A stretch of DNA of 64,000 nucleotides, taken from Runella aurantiaca (GTDB taxonomy: Bacteria > Bacteroidota > Bacteroidia > Cytophagales > Spirosomataceae). The position numbers and the translations under genes are program-made. Under the pieces are notes generated by a model. That model saw only the letters and a program-made list of their open reading frames with translations. It did not search any database and was not told the origin of the DNA. The DNA lies in contig NZ_QPIW01000014.1 in NCBI RefSeq assembly GCF_003339505.1, positions 1 through 64,000 of the forward strand, given 5' to 3'. Positions 25,380 to 34,835 of the stretch are shown piece after piece (positions within the stretch are counted from its first letter, which is position 1; each line of letters begins with the position of its first letter).

Positions 25380-26594
25380 TTATTTTGAGGATACAAAACG
25401 CTTTATTTGTCCTTTATAATGGTCAAGCACGTATATTTCGTGGTTGGCATCTTCGCCAAAGGCGGAAACTGAGCCCCCGTTGGCGTTGAGTAATTCATGG
25501 CTTGTTTTGGTATTTTCTTTGAATGTCAATGTCCATATATTGCCATTGCTGTAGTCGGCAAACAGGTATTTGCCACGCAATGCTGGCAGTCTTTTTCCAC
25601 GGTATACAACCCCTCCGGTGACTGAAGTTCCATCGCTGCGAGGATACTGGTGAATCGGATTTATGAGGCTATCAGCTGGGTCACAATCTTTGCGAGGATT
25701 GTAACAACGGTTCCCTTCTTTCAGTCGCCAACCATAATTGCCCCCTTTGGTGATGATGTCAATTTCTTCAAATTCATTTTGTCCTACATCGCCCGCCCAA
25801 AGTTGGCCAGTTTGGGCGTCAAAACTGAATCGCCACGGATTCCGCAGCCCTAATGCGTAGATTTCTTCTCGGTACCCCAGCGTATTGGCGGCATAGGGAT
25901 TGTCGGCAGGGATGCCATAGTTTCCTTTGTCGGTTTTGGCCACGTCGATGCGGAGAATTTTTCCGAGCAGTGATTGTCGATTTTGGGCATAATTGTGCTG
26001 ATCGCCCCAAGCGCCTCCGTCTCCCGTAGAAATATAAAGAAATCCGTCGGGACCAAAGGCCATTTTTCCGCCGTTATGATTGTCGTAGGGTTGGGTGAAC
26101 TTCAACAGAATTACTTCAGAAGAAGCCGCCGCTTTCATGTCTTTATAAGACGCAACTTGATAGCGTGCAATGATGGTTTGGAGGGGTTTGCGTTGGGTAT
26201 AATTGACGTAAAAGTAGCCGTTTTTGATAAAATTGGGGTCAAAAGCCAGACCGAGCAATCCCATCTCGCCACCACCGCTTACCCGATCACGAATATCGAG
26301 GAAAACCTGCGCTGATTTGGTGGTGGCATTGTTGTCAAACACTTTGATTCGGCCAGACTGCTCTACCACAAACACCCGATTGGTACTGTCGCCAGCGTGC
26401 GTAAATTCTACAGGCTCATTAAATGATAAATTTGGGAAAGCGTTTTCAAGAATATTTGTGGTGCCGGGAGTTAAATTTTTGACGTATTTTTTTTCGTTAA
26501 ATTGATACATCAACAAAACCAAATAGGCTATTCCTACAGCCGCTACTAAAATAAGAAGTGTTGTTGCTTTATGTTTGAGTGAAGTCATTATCAT
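25380..26594 (-). CDS. PQQ-type soluble sugar dehydrogenase (GSDH family), membrane-anchored
   Basis: 404 residues. An N-terminal membrane helix (TLLILVAAVGIAYLVLLMYQ) anchors a periplasmic six-bladed propeller of the glucose/sorbosone dehydrogenase family. Signatures are PVEFTHAGDSTNRVFVVEQS, GGGEMGLLGLAFDPNF, DNHNGGKMAFGPDGFLYIST with the catalytic His region, and GLRNPWRFSFD. Such enzymes oxidise aldoses with PQQ when the cofactor is present; many relatives have lost activity, and this cannot be judged here. It is divergent from the Tat-exported dehydrogenase pair, with a palindrome in between. Confidence 0.87.
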   Translation of the reverse strand: MIMTSLKHKATTLLILVAAVGIAYLVLLMYQFNEKKYVKNLTPGTTNILENAFPNLSFNEPVEFTHAGDSTNRVFVVEQSGRIKVFDNNATTKSAQVFLDIRDRVSGGGEMGLLGLAFDPNFIKNGYFYVNYTQRKPLQTIIARYQVASYKDMKAAASSEVILLKFTQPYDNHNGGKMAFGPDGFLYISTGDGGAWGDQHNYAQNRQSLLGKILRIDVAKTDKGNYGIPADNPYAANTLGYREEIYALGLRNPWRFSFDAQTGQLWAGDVGQNEFEEIDIITKGGNYGWRLKEGNRCYNPRKDCDPADSLINPIHQYPRSDGTSVTGGVVYRGKRLPALRGKYLFADYSNGNIWTLTFKENTKTSHELLNANGGSVSAFGEDANHEIYVLDHYKGQIKRFVSSK

Positions 26595-26779
26595 TGGCTA
26601 AGAATTTCTAAAAAACAAATAAGTGAATTAAACGTTTTATGTAAATCGTTGATTATGATTGGATAATACGAAGAATTCATCGCTGAATTGCGCCTTTTGA
26701 ACCACGATTTAATGAATGGAAAGTCGTAACGCCTATTGGTGTAATGTCAAAAACAAACAGCTATTTTTCCAAAGGTACA
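26595..26779. other. Divergent intergenic region, left part
   Basis: Upstream DNA for the leftward sugar dehydrogenase. No clear gene or consensus promoter found. Confidence 0.35.
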
Positions 26780-26801
26780 GGAAGGTAACTTGTTACTTTC
26801 C
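26780..26801. promoter_or_regulatory. 22-bp palindrome between divergent dehydrogenase genes
   Basis: GGAAGGTAAC (26780-26789) faces GTTACTTTCC (26792-26801), one mismatch in ten pairs with a 2-base centre. It lies in the divergent region between the sugar dehydrogenase and the GMC pair. It fits an operator for a dimeric repressor; no such regulator is adjacent. Confidence 0.45.
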
Positions 26802-26926
26802 AATTTTCGGTGATATTTTTGGGGCTTCAAAAAAAAGTACAACTAAATCTGCTTAATTTTTAATACGTATCATTAGTAAAAACACTAGATGCCAACCTTT
26901 ATTTATACTTAACCACCCGAAAAAAC

Positions 26927-27457
26927 ATGAACCGTAGAGATGCTATTCAGCACGTTGCTATCCTTCTGGGAAGCGTGATCTCCGCTCCGACAATGGCAGG
27001 AGTAATGGGTCAAAAATTGAATGTAGGGGAAAGTCTTCCCGTGAGTGCCGAACAAGAGGCATTTTTGGCCGAATTAGCCGACGTAATTATTCCCACTACC
27101 ACTACACCCGGTGCGAAAGCCGCTGGCGTTGAGAAATTTATTGTGCGGGTGATGCGCGATTGCTACCCCAAAGCTGACCAAGAAAAATTCTACTCAGGTC
27201 TTACCCAACTCAATACCGATAGCCGCTCGGCCTTTGGAAAGAGTTTTGTTGAACTGGACACAAAACAAAAGATTGACGCGGTAAAAGCGTTGACTACTAG
27301 CAACAAGCCTTTCTTTATGAGAATGAAAGAAATGACGGTGACGGGCTATTTTACGTCTGAAATCGGAGCAACTAAGGCGCTGGAATACCTGCCGATTCCC
27401 GGACGTTTTGAAGGATGTGTACCAATGAAACCCGGTCAGAAAGCATGGGCTTTGTAA
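26927..27457 (+). CDS. Gluconate 2-dehydrogenase subunit 3 family protein
   Basis: 176 residues with a twin-arginine signal (MNRRDAIQHVAILLGS), so it is exported folded. The body shows EAFLAELADVIIPTTTTPGA, the start of the small-subunit fold, and VRVMRDCYP, with FGKSFVELDTKQKIDAVKAL. The subunit has no cofactor of its own; it pairs with a flavin subunit and carries it across the membrane by piggyback. The flavin subunit gene follows 77 bases on, on the same strand, which supports a heterodimer. Confidence 0.9.
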   Translation: MNRRDAIQHVAILLGSVISAPTMAGVMGQKLNVGESLPVSAEQEAFLAELADVIIPTTTTPGAKAAGVEKFIVRVMRDCYPKADQEKFYSGLTQLNTDSRSAFGKSFVELDTKQKIDAVKALTTSNKPFFMRMKEMTVTGYFTSEIGATKALEYLPIPGRFEGCVPMKPGQKAWAL

Positions 27458-27534
27458 TGACAGATGAATCAAATTTATAGGTTAAAAGTGAACTTCTATA
27501 CTTTTACCTTATCACACTTAACTTTGACCAAAAA

Positions 27535-29247
27535 ATGTACCTAAATATAGATGCACAAAAAGAAATGACCTACGATGCCATTGTAATCGGCTCGGGGGTG
27601 AGCGGTGGCTGGGCAGCCAAAGAGTTGACGGAGAAAGGATTGCGTGTATTGATGCTCGAAAAGGGCCATAAACTGGAGCACGTAACAGGCTATGAAAATG
27701 CCATGAAAGACCCGTGGCAGTCAAATTATAACGGTCGGTTGACCGAGGCTCAGAAAGAGTCCCATCCAAAATTGAGCCGCGATTATCCCTACAATGAGAT
27801 GTCGGAAAAATACTGGATGAATGATTCTGATTCATTGTACAAAGAAGTAAAGCGATTTGACTGGTACCGCCCCAACATCGTGGGTGGAAAGTCAATCATG
27901 TGGGGGCGTCAGTCGTATCGCTTGAGCGACATTGACTTTGAAGGTAACCTCAAAGACGGTATTGCGGTGGACTGGCCGATTCGCTATAAGGATGTAGCAC
28001 CTTGGTATAGCTACGTGGAAAAAATCGCGGGGATTTCAGGCGAAAAATTAGGTCTGCCCCAATTGCCCGACAGCGAGTTTTTGCCGCCGATGGATATGTA
28101 CTGCGTAGAAAAAGAAGTTCGTAAACGGATTGAGAAGGAATTTCCGGGTCGTAACATGACGATTGGACGGGTAGCCAACCTTTCCAAACCGACTCAACTC
28201 CAAATAAATAACGGTCGTGCGGCCTGCCAATATCGTAACAAATGTGCCTTGGGATGTCCGTTTGGGGCGTATTTCAGCACGCAGTCGTGTACTTTGCCAC
28301 CTGCGGTAAAAACGGGACGTTTAACGCTCCGCCCTGAGTCGGTTGTTACCAATCTGATTTACGACGAAAACAAAAAGAAAGCAACGGGCGTACGCGTGAT
28401 TGATGCCGTGACGATGGAAGAGCGGATTTTCAACGCAGGAATCATTTTTGTGTGCGGCTCAGCTTTGGGAACTACGGCAATATTGCTTAATTCAACTTCC
28501 AATCGCTTCCCGACAGGTTTTGGAAATGACAGCGGTGAATTGGGACACAACCTCATGGATCACCACTTCCGTACGGGAGCAAGCGGAACTTGGGAGGGAG
28601 ATGCCGACAAATACTATTTCGGGCGCCGTGCCAATGGTATCTACGTGCCGCGTTATCGTAACATCGGGAATGACAAACGTGATTACCTCCGTGGATTTGG
28701 TTACCAAGGCGGGGGAAGCCGTGCGAGTTGGCAGCGAAATGTAGCCGAATTGAGTTTCGGGGCTGACTTCAAAGAAGAACTCACTAAACCAGGTCCGTGG
28801 TCGATGGGCTTGGGTGGCTTTGGCGAAACGCTGCCTTACCACGAAAACAAAATGTACCTCGACCCCAAAGAAAAAGATAAATGGGGCATGCCATTGGTGG
28901 TATTTGACGCCGAACTGAAGGAAAACGAGAAAAAAATGCGCGTTGATATGGCCAATGATGCCGCAGAGATGTTGGAAAAAGCGGGAGTGAAGAATGTGAA
29001 GTCTTATGACCGTGGTTCATGGCTGGGCATGGCTATTCATGAAATGGGAACGGCACGCATGGGCCGCGACCCCAAAACTTCGGTCTTGAACGGCAATAAC
29101 CAAGTACACGCCTGCAAAAACGTATTCGTGACCGATGGTGCCTGTATGACTTCAGCGTCTTGCGTGAACCCATCGCTTACTTATATGGCCTTGACTGCTC
29201 GGGCGGCTGATTTTGCCGTAAAAGAGAAAAAGAAAGGCAATATCTAA
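27535..29247 (+). CDS. GMC-family flavin oxidoreductase (large subunit)
   Basis: 570 residues. The Rossmann FAD motif is at the start (AIVIGSGVSGGWAAKELTEK). A Cys cluster (CQYRNKCALGCPFG) suggests an iron-sulfur or disulfide site as in gluconate/FAD glucose dehydrogenases. Near the end are HEMGTARMGRDP with the active-site His and VNPSLTYMALTARAAD. With the upstream small subunit it should oxidise a sugar or sugar glycoside in the periplasm. Related Bacteroidota pairs oxidise the C3 hydroxyl of glycosides; this is a plausible but unproven substrate. It lacks its own signal peptide and would be exported with the Tat partner. No cytochrome subunit gene adjoins it. Confidence 0.9.
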   Translation: MYLNIDAQKEMTYDAIVIGSGVSGGWAAKELTEKGLRVLMLEKGHKLEHVTGYENAMKDPWQSNYNGRLTEAQKESHPKLSRDYPYNEMSEKYWMNDSDSLYKEVKRFDWYRPNIVGGKSIMWGRQSYRLSDIDFEGNLKDGIAVDWPIRYKDVAPWYSYVEKIAGISGEKLGLPQLPDSEFLPPMDMYCVEKEVRKRIEKEFPGRNMTIGRVANLSKPTQLQINNGRAACQYRNKCALGCPFGAYFSTQSCTLPPAVKTGRLTLRPESVVTNLIYDENKKKATGVRVIDAVTMEERIFNAGIIFVCGSALGTTAILLNSTSNRFPTGFGNDSGELGHNLMDHHFRTGASGTWEGDADKYYFGRRANGIYVPRYRNIGNDKRDYLRGFGYQGGGSRASWQRNVAELSFGADFKEELTKPGPWSMGLGGFGETLPYHENKMYLDPKEKDKWGMPLVVFDAELKENEKKMRVDMANDAAEMLEKAGVKNVKSYDRGSWLGMAIHEMGTARMGRDPKTSVLNGNNQVHACKNVFVTDGACMTSASCVNPSLTYMALTARAADFAVKEKKKGNI

Positions 29248-29265
29248 GAAGCATAAATAACAACA

Positions 29266-29310
29266 AAAAGGGCTGGCGACCAGATGGTTTTCAGCCCTTT
29301 TACTTTTTTA
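29266..29310 (+). terminator. Rho-independent terminator
   Basis: AAAAGGGCTG (29266-29275) pairs perfectly with CAGCCCTTTT (29292-29301), followed by a T-rich tract. It closes the GMC operon. Confidence 0.85.
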
Positions 29311-29359
29311 TTTAAATGAACACGTTTTAGGGTTCAAATGACTAACAAATGATTTTGGC

Positions 29360-29809
29360 TTAGAACTTCCCTTCAGTGATTGATACTTTCCCGCCGCTAT
29401 TGTTGATACAAGTACCAAAAAAAGTTCCGCTTGGGACTTGCTTGCCTCCTGTGGTTGTGATGGAAGTAACGGTGACTTCGCCATCTTCCCAACCTGAGTG
29501 AATGACCGCTTTTTGCGAATATAACATGGCATTGCCGGTTCGGCTTTTGACTTTATAAGTACCTACCTGCGTTACTTTTCCAATCACTAAGCCAATGGTT
29601 TCTTGATTGGCAGCGGTAGCGTTGATGCCATTGATGACCATATTTTCGTTCTCAATAAATCGGGCGGACGCAGCTCCCGACCAACTCACTCCATTTACTT
29701 TCATGGTGATTGTGCCATTTGGGCTAGGAACCACATCGGTTTCGGAGGTGCCACCACACGCGGAAGAGATCAAAATAAGACTGGCAAAAATAAAAAGCGA
29801 TGATTTCAT
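29360..29809 (-). CDS. Small lipoprotein of unknown function
   Basis: 149 residues from the ATG at 29809, chosen because it starts the signal peptide (MKSSLFIFASLILISSAC, lipobox SSAC). The mature part contains GTITMKVNGVSWSGAASARF and later QVGTYKVKSRTGNAMLYS, a beta-sandwich type seen in Bacteroidota lipoproteins (DUF6252-like). It lies 76 bases downstream of the OmpA-like gene on the same strand and is probably part of the surface-protein operon. Function unknown. Confidence 0.78.
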   Translation of the reverse strand: MKSSLFIFASLILISSACGGTSETDVVPSPNGTITMKVNGVSWSGAASARFIENENMVINGINATAANQETIGLVIGKVTQVGTYKVKSRTGNAMLYSQKAVIHSGWEDGEVTVTSITTTGGKQVPSGTFFGTCINNSGGKVSITEGKF

Positions 29810-29885
29810 TGATTGTTTGTTAATAGTGAAAATGATGTTTTGCAATAATTTCGAGGAGTTTTTTGCCTTTGAGAAAACGTGAGGC

Positions 29886-31001
29886 CTATAGTTTGATAAA
29901 CTCAACTCTGCGATTGTTTGCTTTGCCTTCGGGGGTAGTATTGGGGGCTATGGGTTGGGTTTCTCCTTGGCCGTCGGTTTGGAGGCGGGAAGATTCGATA
30001 CTAAACTCTCTGCTCAAATTGGCTTTGACAGAAGCGGCGCGGCGTTTAGAAAGATCAAGGTTGTTGGTATCTTCTCCGTCGGAGTCGGTGTGGCCGATGA
30101 TGCGTACTTTCAGGGTTGGGTTTTCCTGCAAGACCTGCGATATCTGTTTGAGGATGCCATAAGATTCCGGCTTGATTTTATCCGAATTGCTATCAAACAA
30201 GATACCGGTTGTGGTGAATTTGCCATCGGTAATGAGTTTGCTGCGGGTGTCAGGTGCGCCTACCGCAAGCCGAACGTCAGAGATGTAAAATGCCATGTTA
30301 GACGTTAAGTTACTTGTGCCGAATACCACTTTTTTATAACCGACCGAAGCATCAAACGCGGTGGGTAGATCCCACACTTTTTCTTCATCTAAGTAGATTC
30401 TCAGACGTGTTTTTTGTCGCCAAACAGATACTTTTACCGTGGATTTTTGCGGCAAACAAAACTTGTCAGTGGTGATTTCATTATGGGCAATGGCCTTTGA
30501 GTCAGCGCCATACATATCTACTGACGTTTTTCCTCTTCCTCCTTTTAGTGGGGTAAAAGATGCCCTGACCCTTGATGGGAAATTGGCAGTAAACAGCTTT
30601 TTTTGCTCGGTATTTGGCGTAAAAATGATTGCAATAAAACGTGCTGCGTAATTTAATTCAGGATTGGCAGCTATCATAAACTCTAAGGTGAAGTTTTCAG
30701 GCAGGTTATTGACAAATGTTGGAAAAGCGGTTGTGTTGCTGTTGATTTTTAGCCATCGTCCGGGTGTTCCTTCAATAAGCACAATTTCACCGCTACCATT
30801 GGTATTCCATTTGGCAGGAAAATCGCCGATTTGGTCTTGGTCAAAATTCTCAAATGCTACCACTTTTTCGCCAGACACAAAATCAAATTTGCTGTAAGTT
30901 TTGAATTCACCGCTTTGTGCCTGAATATCTTTTTGAGAAATCAGCAAAAAGAGCAGAAATACAATCGCTTTTGTATTCTTTATCACTGTTTTACTTTTCA
31001 T
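29886..31001 (-). CDS. OmpA-family protein with N-terminal beta-sandwich
   Basis: 371 residues with signal peptide (AIVFLLFLLISQKDIQAQ). The first part is a laminin/concanavalin-like beta-sandwich (about residues 40-250). The C-terminal OmpA-like domain contains GILFDSNSDKIKPESYGILK, LKVRIIGHTDSDGEDTNNLD and SKRRAASVKANL, ending with PEGKANNRRVEFIKL; these bind peptidoglycan. It probably tethers an envelope structure to the cell wall. It is 31 bases downstream of the beta-helix protein and in the same operon. Confidence 0.9.
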   Translation of the reverse strand: MKSKTVIKNTKAIVFLLFLLISQKDIQAQSGEFKTYSKFDFVSGEKVVAFENFDQDQIGDFPAKWNTNGSGEIVLIEGTPGRWLKINSNTTAFPTFVNNLPENFTLEFMIAANPELNYAARFIAIIFTPNTEQKKLFTANFPSRVRASFTPLKGGRGKTSVDMYGADSKAIAHNEITTDKFCLPQKSTVKVSVWRQKTRLRIYLDEEKVWDLPTAFDASVGYKKVVFGTSNLTSNMAFYISDVRLAVGAPDTRSKLITDGKFTTTGILFDSNSDKIKPESYGILKQISQVLQENPTLKVRIIGHTDSDGEDTNNLDLSKRRAASVKANLSREFSIESSRLQTDGQGETQPIAPNTTPEGKANNRRVEFIKL

Positions 31002-31032
31002 TTTCTGTTTGATAAAATCTCCTTTGGATCGT

Positions 31033-33792
31033 TTATTTTTGGGTTGGACTGCCTACTGAGCTTTCTTCAAAAAAGGGGCAACCTTGCAGATTGGTACGGA
31101 ATGTAGCCCCCGTTTGGGTCTGAAAGCCAGGTAATAATGTAATGCTTTTACTTGCATCAAACACCACCGAAGTAGCCGATGCCACCGTGCCTACAGAGGT
31201 GATGTGCCCATCTCCAACCGCCATTGTAGCATCTATCGCCCCGACCCTTTGGTTCTTGAGAGGCGCTGGTACACTTGATGTAAAAGAACCCTGAATTCCC
31301 GCGAAGTGCGTACCCGCTTCGATGGGTACATCGGCTATGTATCGGTTGTCGGGGCAAGCTTCTTTGGGATGAAACTCGTAGGCACCTATGTCAAAAAATG
31401 AATAACGGCCATTGCTTAAAATGTCAAAAGAGGGCGCTGAAGAATAAATGCCGGCATTGACGGCAGGGCTGGTACTTCGCAGTCGGAAGCCATCGTCGGG
31501 ACTGCCACCTATTAAATCGGGGCCGAGGAGGTTGGTTTCATCTGCAAAGAGTGGGTTTACGGCAAACAGATTATTAACGGCAGTAGCCCCGATACCATTG
31601 GGGGTATTGTTTAGAGGGTATTGCTCTGCGGCAAATTGCAGGATGTTGTTTCTAAAATCTCGACCATTTCGTTCAATGAAAAAATCGGCGTAAGTGGTAG
31701 TGGTGTTTGTACCAATGGCGTTTTTATAAAAAATATTATTGTAGGATCTGTTGATGTCGATAGGTGCGCCGGCGATGCCCGGGTCGTAGGTAAAGAGTGC
31801 TCCCCCAGATGTTTGCGCCGAATTTTTATAAAAAGTGTTATTATAAAATTGACCAAAATACAGGTCGTTGCGAACAGCTCCGCCTACACCCGTTGAAGCT
31901 CTGTTTCCTGAAAAAACGTTGTTTCTGAAAACGACACCACTTTCACCGATATAGATGGCACCGCCATTGGTGGTTGCTAAATTTCGATCAAAGTAATTAT
32001 TATTGAATACTAACGGAGAACTAACATAAAAATAAACACCTGCTCCGTTACTCGCACTATTGTGCTTAATATTGCAATCGGTTATTTCAAAAGAAGTACT
32101 GAGGTACGCATAGATGCCGCCGCCATTTGGATTTGATGCACCGATGGTATTGCCCCCTTTGATGGTCAAACCTTTGAGTACTATTTGGGTGGCTCTCGCA
32201 TCGGTTGTGAGTACATGGTAAGCGTTTTCGGTATTGTTGGCAATCGCCAATGTACCTCCTTCACCAGTCACTACATCATCATCTGCGAAATCTCCAGAGA
32301 GAATAGTTTCATTTTGGCGTGCTTTACGGGTGGAATACTCCAGAATTGACTCCGTTCCCAAAAAACCACCGTAAATTTTTAAGCCACCTTTGAGGGCAAA
32401 AGTGAAGTTGCGATTTGAACCGCTCGTAACCCCAAACGGTAGCCTATGGGGTTTATAGGTGCCTTTGGCTACCAAAATGCTATTATTGTCGCAATGGTTG
32501 GCGTAGCGCAGTGCAGTACCAAAGGCATTAGCGCCCCTAAACGCATTTTCCCAATTACTGCCATCGTTTAGACCCGTGGTAAGGCTTCCGTTTACGTATA
32601 AAATAGTATTCGAGGGCCCTGTATTTTGATATTCGTAGGCCCCCATGTCCAATGAAATACTCGAAATGGTATTGTCGATGGAAGGTATGTCTATTTCCCG
32701 GGTTTGGTTGGCCATGTCCACCCCTTCGGTAGAACCGTTGGTGCCTTTGTCAATACCGGGGCTGCAGGAAGTAACCCTTAGGCCGTCGTCACGGCTTCCC
32801 CATTTGCCATCTATACCTGCTGGAAAATCTATATTGATAAATTGAGGGTTTGCATTCAAACAATTGCTGCAAGTGATACCGTTTGCGCCCCATCCCTGCT
32901 CTAAGTTGGAAGAATAGCCCGTGACCCCGCTGCCGTTGTTGGCAATACCGGGGAAGTTTGGACTGGAATTGTACCAAACAATGACATTGATGATATACGG
33001 AACGGAATTATAATTGTACATAGCTCCCCCAGCTACATTGGCAGTATTCTGAATAATGGTACAATTTCTAATATCAGCGGCTGAGCCTTCGTGATTGTAG
33101 ATGCCTCCTCCGCCTGCGGTTGCGGTGTTGTTGGCAATAACCGAATTGGTAATGTAAGGATTACAGGCGGTATTGAGAATCCCACCGCCGTCGGTGGCTT
33201 GGTTGTCGACAATGGCGCACAGGGCAATTCTGATGGGCGAATACACACAAAGCACGCCGCCTCCCCAACTTCGATAGTAAGTTCTGTCCGCCACCGTTAC
33301 ACTTGTTGAGCCATTGGCATTGCCTGCTTCAATCGTAAAGCGCTCTAAAACAGTCGAGTTGTTGCAGTCTATGGCCGTCACTACGTGGTAGACGTTGTCG
33401 TTGGTTTCGTATTTTATACCAAGGTCTCCACTCAGAATAGACTCATTGAGGTGTGAATTTCTGTTTGCGCGAGCAGTTTCGGTTCCAGCAAAACCGCCAT
33501 AAATTCGTAGCCCTGATTTCAGCAGAAAAGTGTTGTTTCTATTGGTGAGGCTAGCAGTGCCGCAGGTAGTGCATCCACTCGGAACACTTGTCGGAAAATA
33601 CTTGCCCGCTGCTACCCAAACCTCATCTTGGGCGGGAATGGCTATATCAATCATTGCTTGCAGATTTTCCGAAGCATTGGCCCACGAGCTGCCATCACCT
33701 GTACCTGTTGCGACAGGTTTTACGTAGCGGATAAGGGCATAAGTAGGGGTTATAAAAGAAACCAGTAATAAGAAAGAAATGATTTTTTTCAT
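31033..33792 (-). CDS. Large secreted beta-helix surface protein
   Basis: 919 residues from the ATG at 33792, which begins the signal peptide (KKIISFLLLVSFITPTYA). Two similar halves each start with a signature of the choice-of-anchor/polymorphic-repeat type (VKPVATGTGDGSSWANASEN and LYVNGSLTTGLNDGSNWENA), followed by right-handed beta-helix turns (ITNSVIANNTATAGGGGIYN). The end (GSITLLPGFQ-like segment, SKSITLLPGFQTQTGATFRT) resembles the coathanger-stack module found at the C-terminus of large secreted Bacteroidota proteins. It is probably exposed at the cell surface and is the first gene of an operon with the OmpA-like and lipoprotein genes. Confidence 0.8.
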   Translation of the reverse strand: MKKIISFLLLVSFITPTYALIRYVKPVATGTGDGSSWANASENLQAMIDIAIPAQDEVWVAAGKYFPTSVPSGCTTCGTASLTNRNNTFLLKSGLRIYGGFAGTETARANRNSHLNESILSGDLGIKYETNDNVYHVVTAIDCNNSTVLERFTIEAGNANGSTSVTVADRTYYRSWGGGVLCVYSPIRIALCAIVDNQATDGGGILNTACNPYITNSVIANNTATAGGGGIYNHEGSAADIRNCTIIQNTANVAGGAMYNYNSVPYIINVIVWYNSSPNFPGIANNGSGVTGYSSNLEQGWGANGITCSNCLNANPQFINIDFPAGIDGKWGSRDDGLRVTSCSPGIDKGTNGSTEGVDMANQTREIDIPSIDNTISSISLDMGAYEYQNTGPSNTILYVNGSLTTGLNDGSNWENAFRGANAFGTALRYANHCDNNSILVAKGTYKPHRLPFGVTSGSNRNFTFALKGGLKIYGGFLGTESILEYSTRKARQNETILSGDFADDDVVTGEGGTLAIANNTENAYHVLTTDARATQIVLKGLTIKGGNTIGASNPNGGGIYAYLSTSFEITDCNIKHNSASNGAGVYFYVSSPLVFNNNYFDRNLATTNGGAIYIGESGVVFRNNVFSGNRASTGVGGAVRNDLYFGQFYNNTFYKNSAQTSGGALFTYDPGIAGAPIDINRSYNNIFYKNAIGTNTTTTYADFFIERNGRDFRNNILQFAAEQYPLNNTPNGIGATAVNNLFAVNPLFADETNLLGPDLIGGSPDDGFRLRSTSPAVNAGIYSSAPSFDILSNGRYSFFDIGAYEFHPKEACPDNRYIADVPIEAGTHFAGIQGSFTSSVPAPLKNQRVGAIDATMAVGDGHITSVGTVASATSVVFDASKSITLLPGFQTQTGATFRTNLQGCPFFEESSVGSPTQK

Positions 33793-33915
33793 TTTTATGA
33801 AATTTTGACGTCGATACAGCCGTGATTTTTTTGCTAGTTTTAATCCTATAAAACAGTGCATAAGATTGACAAGTAGGGAGAGATAATGCCATATAAATCA
33901 CAGTCGATGTTTTAG

Positions 33916-33963
33916 CAAAGGTCAGAAATACCACGACTTCAAAAATCACATCATCGGGTGAAA
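33916..33963 (-). promoter_or_regulatory. Promoter with shared 21-bp motif, surface operon
   Basis: On the minus strand a motif with the core TTTCACCC-GAT-GATGTGATTT (33963 to 33943) is followed by 19 bases and then GACCTTTG (33923 to 33916), which is one base from the -7 consensus. Start of transcription would be near 33910, about 118 bases before the beta-helix gene. The same motif and spacing occur at 34784-34831. Confidence 0.6.
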
Positions 33964-34115
33964 GGGATTCTACGCGCTCAGGTAGGTAGAACTACGCGCT
34001 GCGGCTTTAAATGCAGATTTGTCTTAGAAAGATTTTGGATTTATTGATGTAAAAAAATGATAAACCACTGGTAAGTGAAGGGGTGAATGCTGTAAGGTGG
34101 AAAAATAATTGGAGT
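33964..34115. other. Intergenic DNA before the regulator end
   Basis: No gene. CTACGCGCT is repeated at 33970-33978 and 33992-34000. Nothing else recognised. Confidence 0.35.
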
Positions 34116-34754
34116 CTACACAAGCCTATTGCGGATGGCTTTGACGACGGCTTCGGTGTTGGATTTTACGTGGAGTTTGTCATAAATATTTTTAAGATGG
34201 GTTCGAACCGTATCGATACTTAGATTAAGCTCGGCCGCAATCATTTTATAGCTAAGTCCTTCGACCAACCAACGCAAAACCTCCAGTTCTTTGGGTGTGA
34301 GATTGTAGTCAGCGGGGGGCGTTTTGGAAAAGAAATGTACTACCTTTCGGGCAATCAGCGGCGACATGGGAGCGCCGCCCTCCATAACTTCTTGAACCGA
34401 TTCCAATACTTTTTGCGGGGGTGTTTTTTTTAATAGATACCCAATCGCCCCTGCTTGCATTGCTTTAAATACCCGTTCTTCGTCCTCAAAAACCGTCAGC
34501 ATCAGGATATTTAATCGTTTGAAATGGACTTTTAGCAACTTTACCGCCTCAATGCCCGTAATATGAGGCATATCAATGTCCATCAAAACCACATCAGGCT
34601 GGGTACGTGTAATGTTTTCAACGATATTAACTGGATTGGCAAAACACCCCACCACTTCGAAACCTGTACTGAAATTGAGAAAGTGGAAAAGCCCTTCGCG
34701 AAAATCGTCGTTGTCGTCGACGATTACTACGCGGATGTTATATGCCTGTGACAT
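34116..34754 (-). CDS. NarL/LuxR-type response regulator
   Basis: 212 residues from the ATG at 34754; a longer start at 34796 is possible but would overlap the predicted promoter region. The receiver has the acidic pair (IVDDND), phospho-acceptor Asp59 (VVLMDIDMPHITG), and the conserved Lys (YLLKKTPPQK). The LuxR helix-turn-helix follows (LTPKELEVLRWLVEGLSYKM, then LNLSIDTVRTHLKNIYDKL). It lies directly downstream of the kinase gene and has its own promoter motif. Confidence 0.93.
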   Translation of the reverse strand: MSQAYNIRVVIVDDNDDFREGLFHFLNFSTGFEVVGCFANPVNIVENITRTQPDVVLMDIDMPHITGIEAVKLLKVHFKRLNILMLTVFEDEERVFKAMQAGAIGYLLKKTPPQKVLESVQEVMEGGAPMSPLIARKVVHFFSKTPPADYNLTPKELEVLRWLVEGLSYKMIAAELNLSIDTVRTHLKNIYDKLHVKSNTEAVVKAIRNRLV

Positions 34755-34783
34755 GTAGTCGTTTTTTGCTTGTAAGAGAGAAG

Positions 34784-34831
34784 TAAAAGTAGTCATTTGA
34801 TTTTCGTCTCAAATCACATGATTGGGTGAAA
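34784..34831 (-). promoter_or_regulatory. Promoter with shared 21-bp motif, response regulator
   Basis: The motif (core TTTCACCC-AAT-CATGTGATTT on the minus strand, 34831 to 34811) is 19/21 identical to that at 33943-33963. It is again followed by 19 bases and a -7-like box TACTTTTA (34791 to 34784). It lies in the 81-base gap after the kinase stop, so the regulator probably has its own promoter. Confidence 0.6.
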
Positions 34832-34835
34832 TACG

